Source of the DNA: Lunularia cruciata
Taxonomy: Eukaryota; Streptophyta; Marchantiopsida; Lunulariales; Lunulariaceae
Length of the DNA stretch: 64,000 nt
Direction: 5' to 3'
Assembly: GCA_948567375.1 (NCBI GenBank)
Contig: OX419762.1
Location: 50,263,034 to 50,327,033 of the forward strand
Shown: piece after piece, positions 47,100 to 58,833 of the stretch
Numbering within the stretch: the stretch's first letter is position 1
Layout of the letters: each line of letters begins with the position of its first letter
The notes under the pieces: model-generated
Database searches by the model: none
Told to the model about the DNA's origin: nothing
The model's input: the letters and a program-made list of their open reading frames with translations, nothing else
Translations under genes and position numbers: made by a program

Positions 47100-47430
47100 C
47101 ATCATGAATGAGCTTGAGCTCATTAGTCGGCCGTCCTATGCCGGCGTTGATTTCCCTTCATATGACATAAGATTAGTCAGAAGTTCTTCACAGTTGTACA
47201 TTGCAGTTCAAATTGGACTCGACGCCTTCATACTACAAATCGTGTTTGATTGCTCAAGTGCACATCATGAATGAGCTTGAGCTTCACTAGTCGGCCGTCC
47301 TATGCCGGCGTTGATTCCCTCCCCTTCATATGACATAAGATTACTCAGAAGTTCTTCACAGTTGTACATTGCAGTTCAAATTGGACTGGACGCCTTCATA
47401 CTACAAATCCTGTTTGATTGCTCAAGTGCA
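47100..47430. repeat. Tandem duplication of about 165 bp between the two Harbinger elements
   Basis: 47100-47262 and 47263-47430 are nearly identical. Both begin CATCATGAATGAGCTTGAGC, contain GTCGGCCGTCCTATGCCGGC and GAAGTTCTTCACAGTTGTAC, and end GATTGCTCAAGTGCA. They differ by a few substitutions and a short insertion (TCCCTCCCC). The high identity suggests a recent event. Confidence 0.93.
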
Positions 47431-47700
47431 GCAGCCGGTGGTAGGCTTAAAATGGTAAACGTTTGTAGACTTTTATACTCGGTAGCGTATAGTCGACCAC
47501 ATTGTAGGATCTGCAAAGGCAATGCACGTCTGAGTTTGAAGCTGAGGTTTTGCAAAAGCAATGAATCTTTGTCTTCCGGTGATGGCAACTCGAAATCCGT
47601 AGCCATCCCAAATACCTCAAATGGGCATTTTCGAGTTTCACAGTGGGAGAGAGTTAATATGACTTATGAGCACGTTGGAGTGAACTGTTCATATACAGTA
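47431..47700. other. Short spacer between elements
   Basis: No gene was recognised. An open frame on the plus strand runs from the duplicated unit to 47742, into the second transposon end, without a known domain. Confidence 0.4.
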
Positions 47701-48429
47701 GGGGGTTTCAATAACAGAAATCATGGATACTTCCGGGTATAAATTTTGTCATGCAGAGGACTACAAAACTGTATCCTTCCTAAACTGTTTTACGGGTGAA
47801 AAGTCAGGACATGCATTCAGTTACTTACGTTCGTGAGAGAACTAAGAGAATTATATGACTAAGTATACGTGCGAGGGAAGGAAGAGGACAAGGAGAAACT
47901 ACAAAACTAAATCCTACCTAAACTGATTTAAGGGTGAAAAATCGGGAAGTGCAGTCAATTATTAATGTCCGTGAAAGAATTAAGGGGAAAATTTCATGAA
48001 CTTAATATTCGTGAGAGGAAACGAGGAGGACAAAGAGAACGTTTGCCATATACATTTGAAAATTATGGAAAACTATCCGCACTACCCATTGATTGAGAAG
48101 TTCGAAACCGTATACTTTCAAATATATTTAATGTTAAGAGTGAAAACTATAAATCCCTCCATTTTGAGATTAATTCTATTGTTTTTAAATTTGGGAGTTC
48201 AAACAATTTGCAATCGAGCTTTGAAGAGAAGTTGTTGCGAGATGTTTGTGCGGCAAACAGTGGAAACAAAGAATTAGGGAAATTTGAATGCAGCGCAGCC
48301 AGACAGCAAAAAAAATGGTGGATTTAGTGGACATGGTTGAAAACATGGATTATATTACGCTTTCATATCATATTCCGAACTCCAACACATTCTCTATTCT
48401 AATCACAATCTATCTTCTGGTGATACATT

Positions 48430-49545
48430 TTGGGAGGTTTTGAGGATGGTCTCATTGATACCTCCCCCTTGCCTTCTATTGAGCAAAGTGAAAAATGGAC
48501 AAAGACCATTTTAGGATGATTGCACATCACTACTCTCAAATTTTAGATTATTTTGATGATACTAAATTTTTTGCATAATTAATGGTGTGAATTAAAAGAA
48601 ATATGTGCAGAAAAGCACCGCCTTTTGTTACATGGCTACATACTTGGTAGTACATGGTAGGAGGTTTCCCATTTTGATGATGGGTGGTTGATTGTACAAA
48701 AAGTGGAGGCGATATATGAAGTCATACAAGGAAGCACAAGATTGGAAAGAAAAAAAGCCAGGGAGAAGGTCTCATTGACAAAGAATACCACCACGGATGG
48801 AGAATTGTAGATGACAAACTAAAACATCTCTGCACTCATTTTTTCAGGATGGACAAGATGTTTGGAGGTCAAGCTAACATCTCTCCACATGCTCTCATAA
48901 GCATGAGGTTCAAGAAGGAGATTAATAGAAGCAAAGGTGTGGGGCATGAGGAGGAGGAATATGTCATGCAAGACGATATTCTTATGTCTACTACCACACA
49001 ATATCCATCTCTCAAGGTAGTTCATGATTCAACTCCTTTTATCCCAAGCATGTAAAGAGTCAAGCTAGATGGAGAAGAGTAATGCATGCATGAGCTAGAG
49101 GAAGAAATAAAAAATGAAGAAGTGAACAACAACATGAATGCAACTACTTCAACACTAGATGTGGATATGATTCAACAAAGAGAGAAAGAAGGAGACCAAG
49201 AGAGTAAGTGTAGAAGAGTTCCAAAGAGTGCTTCAAAGATGTCACCAACTATGGCTTTTTCATAGGATTTTCCAAAGATTACCATGTTGAAATCAAAGAC
49301 TATTGAATCCAAGGAGAGATGCAAATTAGCTAAAATTGAAGCTTTGGATATGAAAAGCTTGAGAAAATGCAAGTGAAATAAGAAGTTGTAGAGAGTGCCA
49401 ATGTTGAAATCAATAAATTGAAAGTTAAGTGAGATAGGAAATTGAGTAAGGAGAAAAGGAGATCTAAAGCAAAGAAACATAGATTCAAGGAAGGGAAACA
49501 CTTTCACAATATAGGAATTGAGTTGGTGAGTTCATGCAAGACACC
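48430..49545 (+). pseudogene. Decayed Harbinger accessory (Myb/SANT-like) gene
   Basis: Matches the gene at 38079-39353 along most of its length: the block with HHYSQILDYFDDTKFF, then KKWRRYMKSYKEAQDWK, KEYHHGWRIVDDKL, FFRMDKMFGG, and the final Lys/Glu-rich helix in pieces. Many frameshifts and stops break it. Confidence 0.85.
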
Positions 49546-49559
49546 TAAGTAGATACAAC

Positions 49560-51390
49560 ATTACTTCTCTGCACTTTCAATTCCTAATTACCTTCCTTAC
49601 AATACTTATAGCAATGATCTAAAATTTCCAATTCTCAATTATACACAATGTGGGAGTGAAAATGACAATGAAGATACTAAGGATAAATTTTTGCAAATTT
49701 TTCTTGTAACTCTTTGTGTATAATAAAATCAAAGCTTCCACAAAAATCTCAAATGTTGTATATGTTAAAAGATATTGAATGCCACAAAACTATCAAATAT
49801 TGTCCATGTGAAAGATAGGGAATACCAAGAATCTATCAAAGATTGAAGATATTGAACACCAAAAAACTGTCAAAATATTGCAATATCAAAAGTTATGATA
49901 ATATAAGTTGGTATGCATTGTTTTATGCATTGTTGTGTGCTAAAATTCACCAAGAGACATTGGACTTGTGAGCACGCAATAGTGTGCTTTTGTTATCACT
50001 CGTATGCATTGAGACACACTCGTATGCACTCAGAAACCAATGTATGCATTAGGATGTTCTAGGTGTTCAAGGGTTTATATCAAGGTGTATTTGTATGTAT
50101 TTATATGCATTTTTGTGAATTGATTTCTTTTTGTAGTGATCTATGAGAAATAAGAAGATATGTTTTCTTTTATGTTCAATACATCCTAATCTGACTTAAA
50201 TTTTAAGTCTATATTATTTTCATGTGCACTTAACATTTGGTTTGAAGTGTACATTATATATTGGTACTTGAGCATTTTGAAGCATTTTCATGCTAGAGGT
50301 GGGAAACCAAAAATTTCACACTTCCATAAATCACCATGTATACACAAGATGAAAAAAAGTAATATGTGAATAAGAAAACTGTATATACATGTAAATAGTG
50401 GATGTGAGTCTTAGTCTTGCCTAAATTGTGCAGGTGCATCAAGTCATCATTTATATATGTTGCTTGGCATCCAATAAGGACTATATGCACACATGTGTTC
50501 TCAGTCCTTGTCATCCAAGGGTGTGTCTAAAGAGCTAATGTCTTAAATGTGTCTACATTGTAAGCCTTAAGACGTCTTAATGTCCACTTCTCCTCAAGGA
50601 ATGTAAACTCTTCTCTCTTAGAAATTTTCACAATCTCAAAACTCTCATACCCAAAGTTCTCTTCTAGATTCTCTACTCTCAAAGATGGATGCCTCTTTCT
50701 CTCAAATACTGTCTTCCAACTATCCTCCAAAGAGCTCTCCTCTTGATTCTCTCAAATATTTTCTCCTTACTCTTTTGTCAAAAGATCTTCTTACTATTAT
50801 CTACTCTCAAAATTTTTTCCTCATTTCTCTACCCTGTTTTGTTTGCAAATTCTCTTCCCACATTCTCTCCTATTAAATTTCTGTCTAACTTACCTCCCAG
50901 ATTCTCATAAACTTCTTCTCCCAAATTCACTCTGAGATACTCTCCTCCCAATTTCACTCTTTTCCACTTCTCTCTCTTGAGAACTAATGAGAATTAAATG
51001 AATTGTCTACTCCTCAAATTTATGCATCCTTGAGGTGCCTTTTTTAGAACCACACTTCATATATTTTGTTCTTTGTAAGATTTTTTGAATATTTTTGAAA
51101 GCTAAATCCCACCCAATGGAAACTATTGTACTCCAGCAGCTACCATTGCACATACAAGTTTAATCTAGCTCACACAAAAACAATGCAATCTGACACTAGA
51201 ACCTCTAGTGCACACAAATGCTTTCAAAGGCATACAAACATGTTACAAACATAATAATATTCAAACATGAAAATATAATGTGTGAAAGCACTTTATAAAC
51301 CATTACAAACAAATAAAGAGTGTTTTACAATAATTTACATGATCATTAAACAGGTATAAAAACATATAATCTCATTGATTTAAAAAAGAA
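49560..51390. other. Central region of Harbinger 2, no gene
   Basis: AT-rich spacer between the two decayed genes, 1.8 kb against 5.3 kb in element 1. No trace of the unrecognised genes of element 1 was found. Near 49980-50110 there are repeated TCGTATGCACT/TATGCATT motifs that could be C-to-T decayed versions of the GC-rich motif in element 1 (inference). Confidence 0.5.
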
Positions 51391-51399
51391 CCAACTTTT

Positions 51400-53145
51400 T
51401 TGCTGAAAATGAGACAATGTTGCATAACTCTATTTCTGGTTTCTTCTCTACCTTACTCAAGTTCCGTGTTTGACTCTTTTGATTCCATTTTGGTGATGAA
51501 ATCACCATCCTCTTCTTACCATTCATCTAATCTATTAATTAAAAGAATTATAAAACTATACAAACCTTGATACAACTCACCAAGTATGCATCTACTAGGG
51601 TTTTTGAGTTGGAGTCTTAATTGTCTTTGCAAATGAAATCTAGCTTAGCACTCCTATAAATATGTGTTAGCTATTTGGGAACACAAAACAAATTTTGTTA
51701 AAGAGTTGCTTGTCTTTTGTTCTTGCTTGCTTGAAATATTGCACCAAATGACTCATTGGAACATAGCTGGAATCGCCATTGAGATCTTAATTATTGCCTA
51801 AACCTACTACAAGCTCCTCTTTGATTCAATTAAATCCAAATAAGAGACTTATTAAGCAATTAATGCATGATATAACATTGAGATTCTTGTAAATGCAATA
51901 AAAATAAGACAATACCTTGAATATGAATTATCAAATCATGGACACCTTTAAAAACCACAAAACATGACCTCAAATATCAAATCAAAGATACACGTACCTC
52001 CCATAAAATGAATTATCCTTCTTTGTTTTTTTTCTTTCTTTTACAAACATTATTTGATTCTAAATTTAAAGCAATACCTAATGTTTGTTTCTAGGATGCT
52101 TTACATTACTTCCTATACCAATATATTGTTGTCCTCCAAAGTAGACTTCTTTGGGTTTACTAACCTTTATCCATGTGGACTCCATCATACGCTCATTCTA
52201 ATAACTCTTTAGAGTCCCATGAGGAAAGAGGATTCACCTTAACCTTTCATTGGCCAAGTCAGATTGGGAAATTTTATTATAGGCTTTGCTTTAGAAGAGT
52301 CAGTAGTATGGATCCAATCACTTAGATCCTTGAGCCGTGCAAAACACTCTACTATTTTACCCCTTATTGAGTGACCAAGGAGTCAACACATCTCTTGGAT
52401 AAGCTTCTTACCATGTAGTCTTCTTGTAAGCTTGAAATACAACCTATTAGAAAAGTAAAATTTATTCAACATTTCTCTCAACAATAAGAAACTAAAAACA
52501 GCTTGATGGAAATATGAACCCATGGTGATATCAAAATCAGAGATATGGTTGGCTTTTTGCGTGGAATACCTACCATTCCAATTTTGAATCTACAATATTC
52601 TATTTTGCAACAAAGCAAACCAAGTGTGAAAGTGAGAAAGGAAATCAAGTTTTCTTCTTGGTGCCAGGTAGGATAGTGACTCAAATGAGAACCAATGGGT
52701 AATGAACCTACTATTGTAACCGTGTAGATGACATATCCACTAAGTAATATGAGCCTTTGTAATTAAAATAGAGTTTAATGTCAACAATTGCTCTAGTTGC
52801 CAAGGGGATCAATGTTCCATCCACCAAATCCCATGCATCTCAAGAAACCTTTTTGAGCAAATATTTATGAAATAGTCCACTCATCTGAATTTGGCCACCC
52901 CACTTTGGTCACAAGAATAGATGAGATTGCTAATATGACTCTTTCAATGAATATAATTGTTGACATGACATTCTTACCCCATATATTTAAGCTATGTGCA
53001 ACACATATCCCATTCTTATGGTAACCAAATTGCTCAAAAGCAAGGCTAGTTGGATTCCTAGTTCCTCCTGTATGTTTTTCTAAATACCTCATGATCTTTA
53101 ATAAGATATACCAAAATACAAAAGGGATGGATCCATTCAAGTTAG
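51400..53145 (-). pseudogene. Decayed Harbinger DDE transposase
   Basis: Relative of the transposase at 44700-46044. The best stretch is 53140-52865 on the minus strand (EQFGYHKNGICVAHSLNIWG, VGWPNSDE), which continues smoothly from LEKHTGGTRNP through the site where element 1 has its first frameshift. The downstream parts, to about 51400, are recognisable only in pieces; the stretch at 51410-51480 aligns with 44727-44790. Confidence 0.82.
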
Positions 53146-53149
53146 TTGT

Positions 53150-54065
53150 TTGAAAGCCTGAGGATCAAGATCCCTAAAAAACTCTGTCCCAAATTCAGAA
53201 AAGAAAATCTCCTTTCAAGATATCTTGGACAATTTGCAAACTCCCAACATTTTAGCAAGAGCAATGTCATGTTGCTTAAATCATCTCAACCATTTAGCCA
53301 ACCATCTAAATCGCAAGAGTCATTCTCACTCTCAAGATCTATTTTGACACTCATATGCATATATTTACCTATTCTCTTGGTGAGTTGTTGACAAGTACTT
53401 GGTCACAACATTTCCTAACAGTTTATCCCAATGGTTCAACTATTCCATGGTTCAAAATATGAATGCTACTTATATTTCCAATGTACTTAAAATGCATAAT
53501 ATAATGTAAGGTCCCAAATGTAGAGTAAAAATACTACTCGATGATCTCAAGAGTGTCAAGGCACTATGCTAAATGTTATTGTTAACTAAAAATCCTAAAT
53601 GTGGAAATTCATGAATGCACTTCATGAGAAATGTTGCTAATGACCGAAGACCCCTAAATGACCTTCTTGTAAATGTGAATGAAGAGAATAAACAACTCTT
53701 GTGAATGTGCACGACAAGACCAAAATGAGTGTTGTTGCATGTGGATGATGATGTGGATGATTGAGAACCAAGATTGCCATTGGGTGATGCAAATGTGGAT
53801 GATTGAGGACCAATATTGCTTGCTCTCTATGTGAGTGCATAGAGTTTAAAATTCAAATTAAGGTAGCTTAATACTCTAATTAATACTTATGGAAGAACCC
53901 ATAATCATAAATTTCCACGGGGTTTCCATTTATGGATTCTGTAAAATTTTACAAACCTCTATTGAATGCACATAAAATTTCCAAAAGGCTCCTATATAAA
54001 TTTTACAAAGTGCACATTAAATCTTTTGCAGGTCTTTACCGCTACTCATAAAACTATTATTGAAA
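53150..54065. other. Right subterminal region of Harbinger 2
   Basis: AT-rich, no gene. It includes short repeats of ATGTGGATGATTGAGRACCAA near 53735-53810. Confidence 0.5.
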
Positions 54066-54072
54066 CCCCCTA

Positions 54073-54675
54073 ATGTCATGGAATTCTTGCCATTCTTCCT
54101 TATTCTTCCTTTCCCATGTAGGCTAAGCATGGTGAGAGTGACGTGTAGTGAATCTGCCTCAACTCATACAAATTGGTGGTCATTAAGAAGCATTAAGAAG
54201 ACCATCTTATACAAATTGTCATGAATTCAAGAACAAGAATGAATGATATAAGTAATGAAAAATGCACATATCTAAATAATTCCTCCATTAGCATAGAATT
54301 TGATAGAGCAACTTCACTCATGTTCTTTGAGATTCTAAGGATATCTAGAATATGCAAGATGATTTTTTTTAAATTTTAATATAGTGTATCATCTAGCATT
54401 TTCAATATAGACAAAAAAAATATAGTATGTTTGGCACCAAATTTATGAGAGTAGGCTTCAGAACTTGGATCCTTGTCATATAATTAAGATTTGTAATCCT
54501 AGATAATGTACAAAAGAATACATGCTAGGTCCAATAAGAAGTATCTTAAGCTATAAATTGCACTTTTCTGGATGCACAATATGCAAACATACCTCTAAGT
54601 TACTGCGCAAAGTGCCTTGGTACACTAAGACTTTTGCTTATCATTGTAACCTTCAATTTGCTCTTAGTTTTGTTT
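54073..54675. other. Spacer, nothing recognised
   Basis: AT-rich DNA between the right end of Harbinger 2 and the LINE. No supported gene or repeat. Confidence 0.4.
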
Positions 54676-56065
54676 TTGAAAGGCAACCATGTAGAACACA
54701 TGAAGGGTGGGAAGACCCCATCAAGCCGTACAAGGGAGAGACAAAAGATGTAAAATGGGGCTAGGCTCCAATAATATCAATATGAGAAATCTGCCCTATT
54801 GCAACTAAGATATCTGAGCTATGCAAGTTGGAAGGTCTACAAACTAGTGGAGCATCCAAAGAAGCATCACTTAGTGTGATTGCTCTCATATAGATTGCAC
54901 CAACCAATTCTCTTTGTAGAGCAATAGACACATGTGACCTAAAGTATGCTACAAAGTATTAGAGTGAGAGTGGTACACCTTGACATTAAATATGATAAGC
55001 TCTTGCACACTCCTTGACAAATGCATTGAACAAAGTGTCCATTGCTCCATATAACTCCAAGGCTAGAGGAACAAAGAAGTGACCTCACTACATACTACAT
55101 ATACTTGGAGACCTTGTGTGCTATTGCTCCACTTGCCGCCCATCTAGGAGGATGAGTAATCACTCCTTCCAAAATTGCATAATGCATATGATTTGTAACC
55201 ACAACATCAGCCATTGTCACCTGATCATCTTGGATCAAGTATGCTTTGACACGTGTTGTTTGCAAAGCATACGAACATTCCTTGCAAGGAATGCATCCAC
55301 TTTCTCGTGCCATAGCAAACATTATATCCGTGATGGCATCATGGTAGCTATCTTCTGTCCTCTAAAAGGACACTATGTCATATGGACCATTGCTAGTGTA
55401 GAAGCACATTCACAAGCGAGTAACAAAGATGCAAACGGGTGGACCAAACCTAGGCGGAACTTCATTGTTATAGAGAGGTGGTTGGTGTGAGTTAGAATGC
55501 CCTAATGCATGGTTGAGCTTGGATCCAAGAGCTTGCATCCTTGCCAGAGCAAGAGCAAAGATGTGCTCTAGTGGCCCAAGGAATGGACGAGTCAACTAAG
55601 AGAGAATGTAGTGTATGTTGAGATTGTTGCTATATCAAGGAAGATTGCGAACCTCTAGTCAAATCTAACGGTTGTGAAGCAAAGGATGGAAGGTTTTCCC
55701 ATGCTTGTGGAGATATACCATCTCTCATATGCCGCAATAACACTTGGAGAGAAAAGGATCTCTCCTACACCTCAACCACATATGTCTTCAAAACTGGCCT
55801 ATCAGCAACCACAAAATGGAGGAAAGTAGGGGTGTTGAGAGAACACAACTACCCAAAATGCTATAGGTGCCATCACCTCCATCAATAATAGGCCTACCCC
55901 TCCGCACGAGATTGGTAGAGATGTGTGTTTATATGCCAAATCTCTTCTCATGCACTCAAATGTCCTAGGTCTGATGATATATCACCAAAGACTCACATAA
56001 TCCTACTATCAAAAACTCTAAGATGTGATACTAAAGTCAAGGAAGGGGGAAGGTAAGTAAGCATA
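54676..56065 (-). mobile_element. LINE fragment (RLE-type family), copy 5, decayed
   Basis: Antisense along about 1.4 kb to the LINE at 57267-58825, from the 3' end (GGAAGACCCCATCAAGCCGTA at about 54710) through the endonuclease (MFAMARESGCIPC, TTRVKAYLIQDDQVTMADVV, AHKVSKYM on the minus strand), the CCHC region and the RT thumb (about 55500-56060). Many stops are present, and most CpG sites are changed to TG or CA. It faces the better-preserved copy at 57267 in head-to-head orientation. Confidence 0.88.
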
Positions 56066-57258
56066 TTGGTAAGTTGACATATGATCTTGTGAAGAGCAAA
56101 TCTAATGAAACTGAAATGAGAAAAGCTTAAATTTAGTACATCTAAATCTCGTTTGCCACAATTCTTTGTCTTGCAATTTCAGTCACTTTCATTAATATTT
56201 GTTTACAACTTTGTTAAACAATACTATGATTTGTTATTTAAATTATTGTGAGAACTTTTTTGTATTTTCTTCATGACGAACGGCTAATATAAGAAATTGC
56301 GTCAGGTGTGAAGAGTGAATGCTTAAAGCACGTTACATTTCTATCCAGCTCACACTTGTGAGAGAAATCCAAGTCTTACTCATTACAGGGCTGGTCCTTT
56401 TAAGAAGGAAACTGGTGATGCACCTTACATAAGCTAGCCTTCCGTATTCATTCGTGGTACTGTACTAGAGATTTAACGCGGCCATCCGTGGGAGAGCTAG
56501 TTGAATAACTCAGCCATTAAGAATTATGTTACTGTATCACGAACATAGAAATCTTCGAACAAAAGCTTGCGGGAGTGACCCGAACATGGGGGAAGCTCGT
56601 TAAACCCCTGCCAGTATCTCTTTGCGTACAGTTATATCACACGAATCCTTCTCTCAAGTCTTGTTAAGTACTGTACGGCGTGCTGATGGCTGCAGTCAGT
56701 TGGGGCACTGTGAATAGAAGTCCATACACTTGGGTGCTGTCTTAACATATACGATGTCGGGGTTAGAGAAACGAAGGGATAAAACATATGGGATACCACG
56801 CCTTTTCATAATAAGTAGTGACAAGCTTAGAATGATCGGCCAATCAAATGTAAGTTAAATGCAAGTCAAATGCAGTGTTGAGTAAAAGGAGTGGATCCTC
56901 TACCCTGTCAAGCAACCTCAACAGACCAGGAGCTCCAAGGTAAGACAATAGATTAAGTCTTGGGAGTGGCGAACCACAGGTGTTTTCTATTTTTTGGCTT
57001 CTAAAATATGTCGAATCGTGGGCGACGAATTCTATCCCAGATTGGTGTAGGGGAAGGTGTTTGATACTTCAGCAAAGAAGACGAGTTATTACGTCTTGAA
57101 ACAAGAGAAAGCCTCCAATTTCTCACAGATTTGATCTCAGTACGAGAAAGAAGAAAAAGAAGAAAATTCAATGCGACAAGTCTTAAAGTTCAGTCTGATG
57201 GTCTATAGCATGTCTCTCGGTGTCCTAATGTTGATCATTGTACAAAAGGATCCGACTA
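56066..57258. other. Spacer between two LINE copies
   Basis: No gene was recognised. Just upstream of the LINE at 57267 there is no sign of further LINE coding sequence. Confidence 0.4.
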
Positions 57259-57266
57259 CTTCTTGT

Positions 57267-58740
57267 TCTTGGAGTGCCAGTAGGATCGGAGGATTTTGTC
57301 ACACGCTTCTTGGACGCTGCCCTTGCAGAGGATGTTCTCCATGTGGATGACCTTCCATTACTAGGAGATCCGCAGGTGGCATTTGGTATACTCTCTTCCA
57401 GTATTGCTCGTCGACCATCCTATCTCATCCGTACAGTTCCTCCTTCACCGTCCTTCCTATCACGTCTTAGAGCATTTGATAGGAGGATTATGGGAGTCTT
57501 TGGTGATATTATTGGACCAAGGACGTTTGAGTGTGTGACAGGGGATTTGGCACGTAGACAGACGGCTCTACCAATCTCATGTGGTGGGGTTGGCTTGCTT
57601 TCTATGGAGGAGATGGCACCTATAGCGTTTTTGGGTAGTTGGGCTCTCTCGGCACCCCTACTTGCCTCTCGTTTTGTGGTTGCTGATAGGCCGGTTTTGG
57701 AGACTTCTGTGACAGAGGTGGAGGGAGGATCCTTTTCTCTCCAGGTGTTATTGCGGCAGACGAGAGATAGTCTATCTCCACGAGCACGAGAGGGTTTTCC
57801 ACCGTTTGCTTCACTATCGTCAGATTAGACTAGAGGTCTACAGTCTTCCTTGATGGAGCAACAGTGTGAGCATACGCTACATTCTCTCTTAGTTGACTCG
57901 TCCATTCCTCAGGCTACTAGAGCACGTCTACGCTCTTGCTCCGGCAAGGGTGCAGGCTCGTGGATCCTAGCTCGACCATGCATTAGGGCTTTCCGACTCG
58001 CACCAACTACTTTCTCTACAGCGATGAGGTTTCGCCTAGGTTTGGTCCACCCATCTGCATCTTCACTACTCACTTGTGAGTGTGGTTCTACACTAGATGC
58101 AGCGGCGGTCCACATGACACGGTGTCCTTTTGGAGGATAGAGGATAGCTACCCATGATGCCATTAGAGACATAGTGTTTGCTATGGCACAAGAGAGTGGA
58201 TACTTGGCTTGGAGGGAGCGTTCGTATGCATTGCAGACGACACGTGTCAGGGCAGACTTATACCTGGTCCAAGATGATCAGGTGACAGTAGCGGATGTCG
58301 TGGTGACGGACCCTACGCGTGATACAGTTTCGGAGGGAGTGATTACCCATCCCCCTAGATGGGCGGCGAGTGCAGCAGCAGGTCGCAAGGTCTCCAAGTA
58401 TAGGGGCATGCAGCGAGGTCACTTCTTTGTTCCTCTAGCCTTGGAGTTATATGGAGCGATGGACACGGCATTTGACACATTTGTCAGGGAGTGCGCGAGA
58501 GCTTATCATGTTAGGCGTAAGGGGGTACCACTCTCACTCTCATACTTTGTAGCTTACTTTAGACAGCGTGTATCCATTGCTCTACAGAGGGCAGTGGCTG
58601 GTGCAATCCATAGGAGAGCAATCACATTAGGTGATGTTTCTTCGGATGCTCCAGTTGTGTGTAGACCGTACGACTTGCATAGCTCGGATATCTTAGGTGC
58701 GGTAGGGCAGATTTCTCATACAGACTCTATTGGGGCTTAG
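57267..58740 (+). pseudogene. LINE ORF C-terminus: RT thumb, CCHC finger, restriction-like endonuclease
   Basis: One frame runs through the whole stretch, interrupted only by TAG at 57826-57828 and TAG at 58138-58140. In order: end of RT and thumb (LGVPVGSEDFVTRFLDAALA, LIRTVPPSPSFLSRLRAFDR, GGVGLLSMEEMAPIAFLGSW); a link (RLRSCSGKGAGSWILARP); a CCHC finger (CECGSTLDAAAVHMTRC); then a PD-(D/E)XK-like nuclease (THDAIRDIVFAMAQESGYLA, TTRVRADLYLVQDDQVTVAD, KVSKYRGMQRGHFF, FVPLALELYGAMDTAFDTF). In RLE-type elements this nuclease nicks the target to prime cDNA synthesis. Copies 2 and 5 have CAG (Gln) where this copy has the second TAG. The clade within RLE elements is not determined. Confidence 0.85.
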
Positions 58741-58825
58741 CCCCATGTTACCTTTTTTGTCTCTCCCTTGTACGGCTTGATGGGGTCTTCCCATCCTTCA
58801 TTTTTCCTACGCGGTCGCCTTTTTC
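57267..58825 (+). mobile_element. 5'-truncated non-LTR retrotransposon with RLE endonuclease, copy 6
   Basis: Begins inside the reverse transcriptase and runs to the 3' end of the family (CCTACGCGGTCGCCTTTTTC). It is flanked by CTTCTTGT at 57259-57266 and 58826-58833, a probable 8-bp target site duplication. The 3' end has no poly(A) tail but a short T-rich end, shared by the other copies. Smaller 3' fragments of the family are at 16728, 24436, 31680, 37398 and 54676. Confidence 0.88.
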
Positions 58826-58833
58826 CTTCTTGT

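Larger units (their letters stand above)
47701..54070. mobile_element. PIF/Harbinger-like DNA transposon 2 (6.4 kb, decayed)
   Basis: Left end GGGGGTTTCAATAACAG and right end (opposite strand) GGGGGTTTCAATAATAG, flanked by TA on both sides (47699-47700 and 54071-54072). Inside, in the same arrangement as element 1, are a decayed accessory gene on the plus strand and a decayed transposase on the minus strand. The element is AT-richer than element 1, and both genes have many stops. It lies only 658 bp from element 1. Confidence 0.87.
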
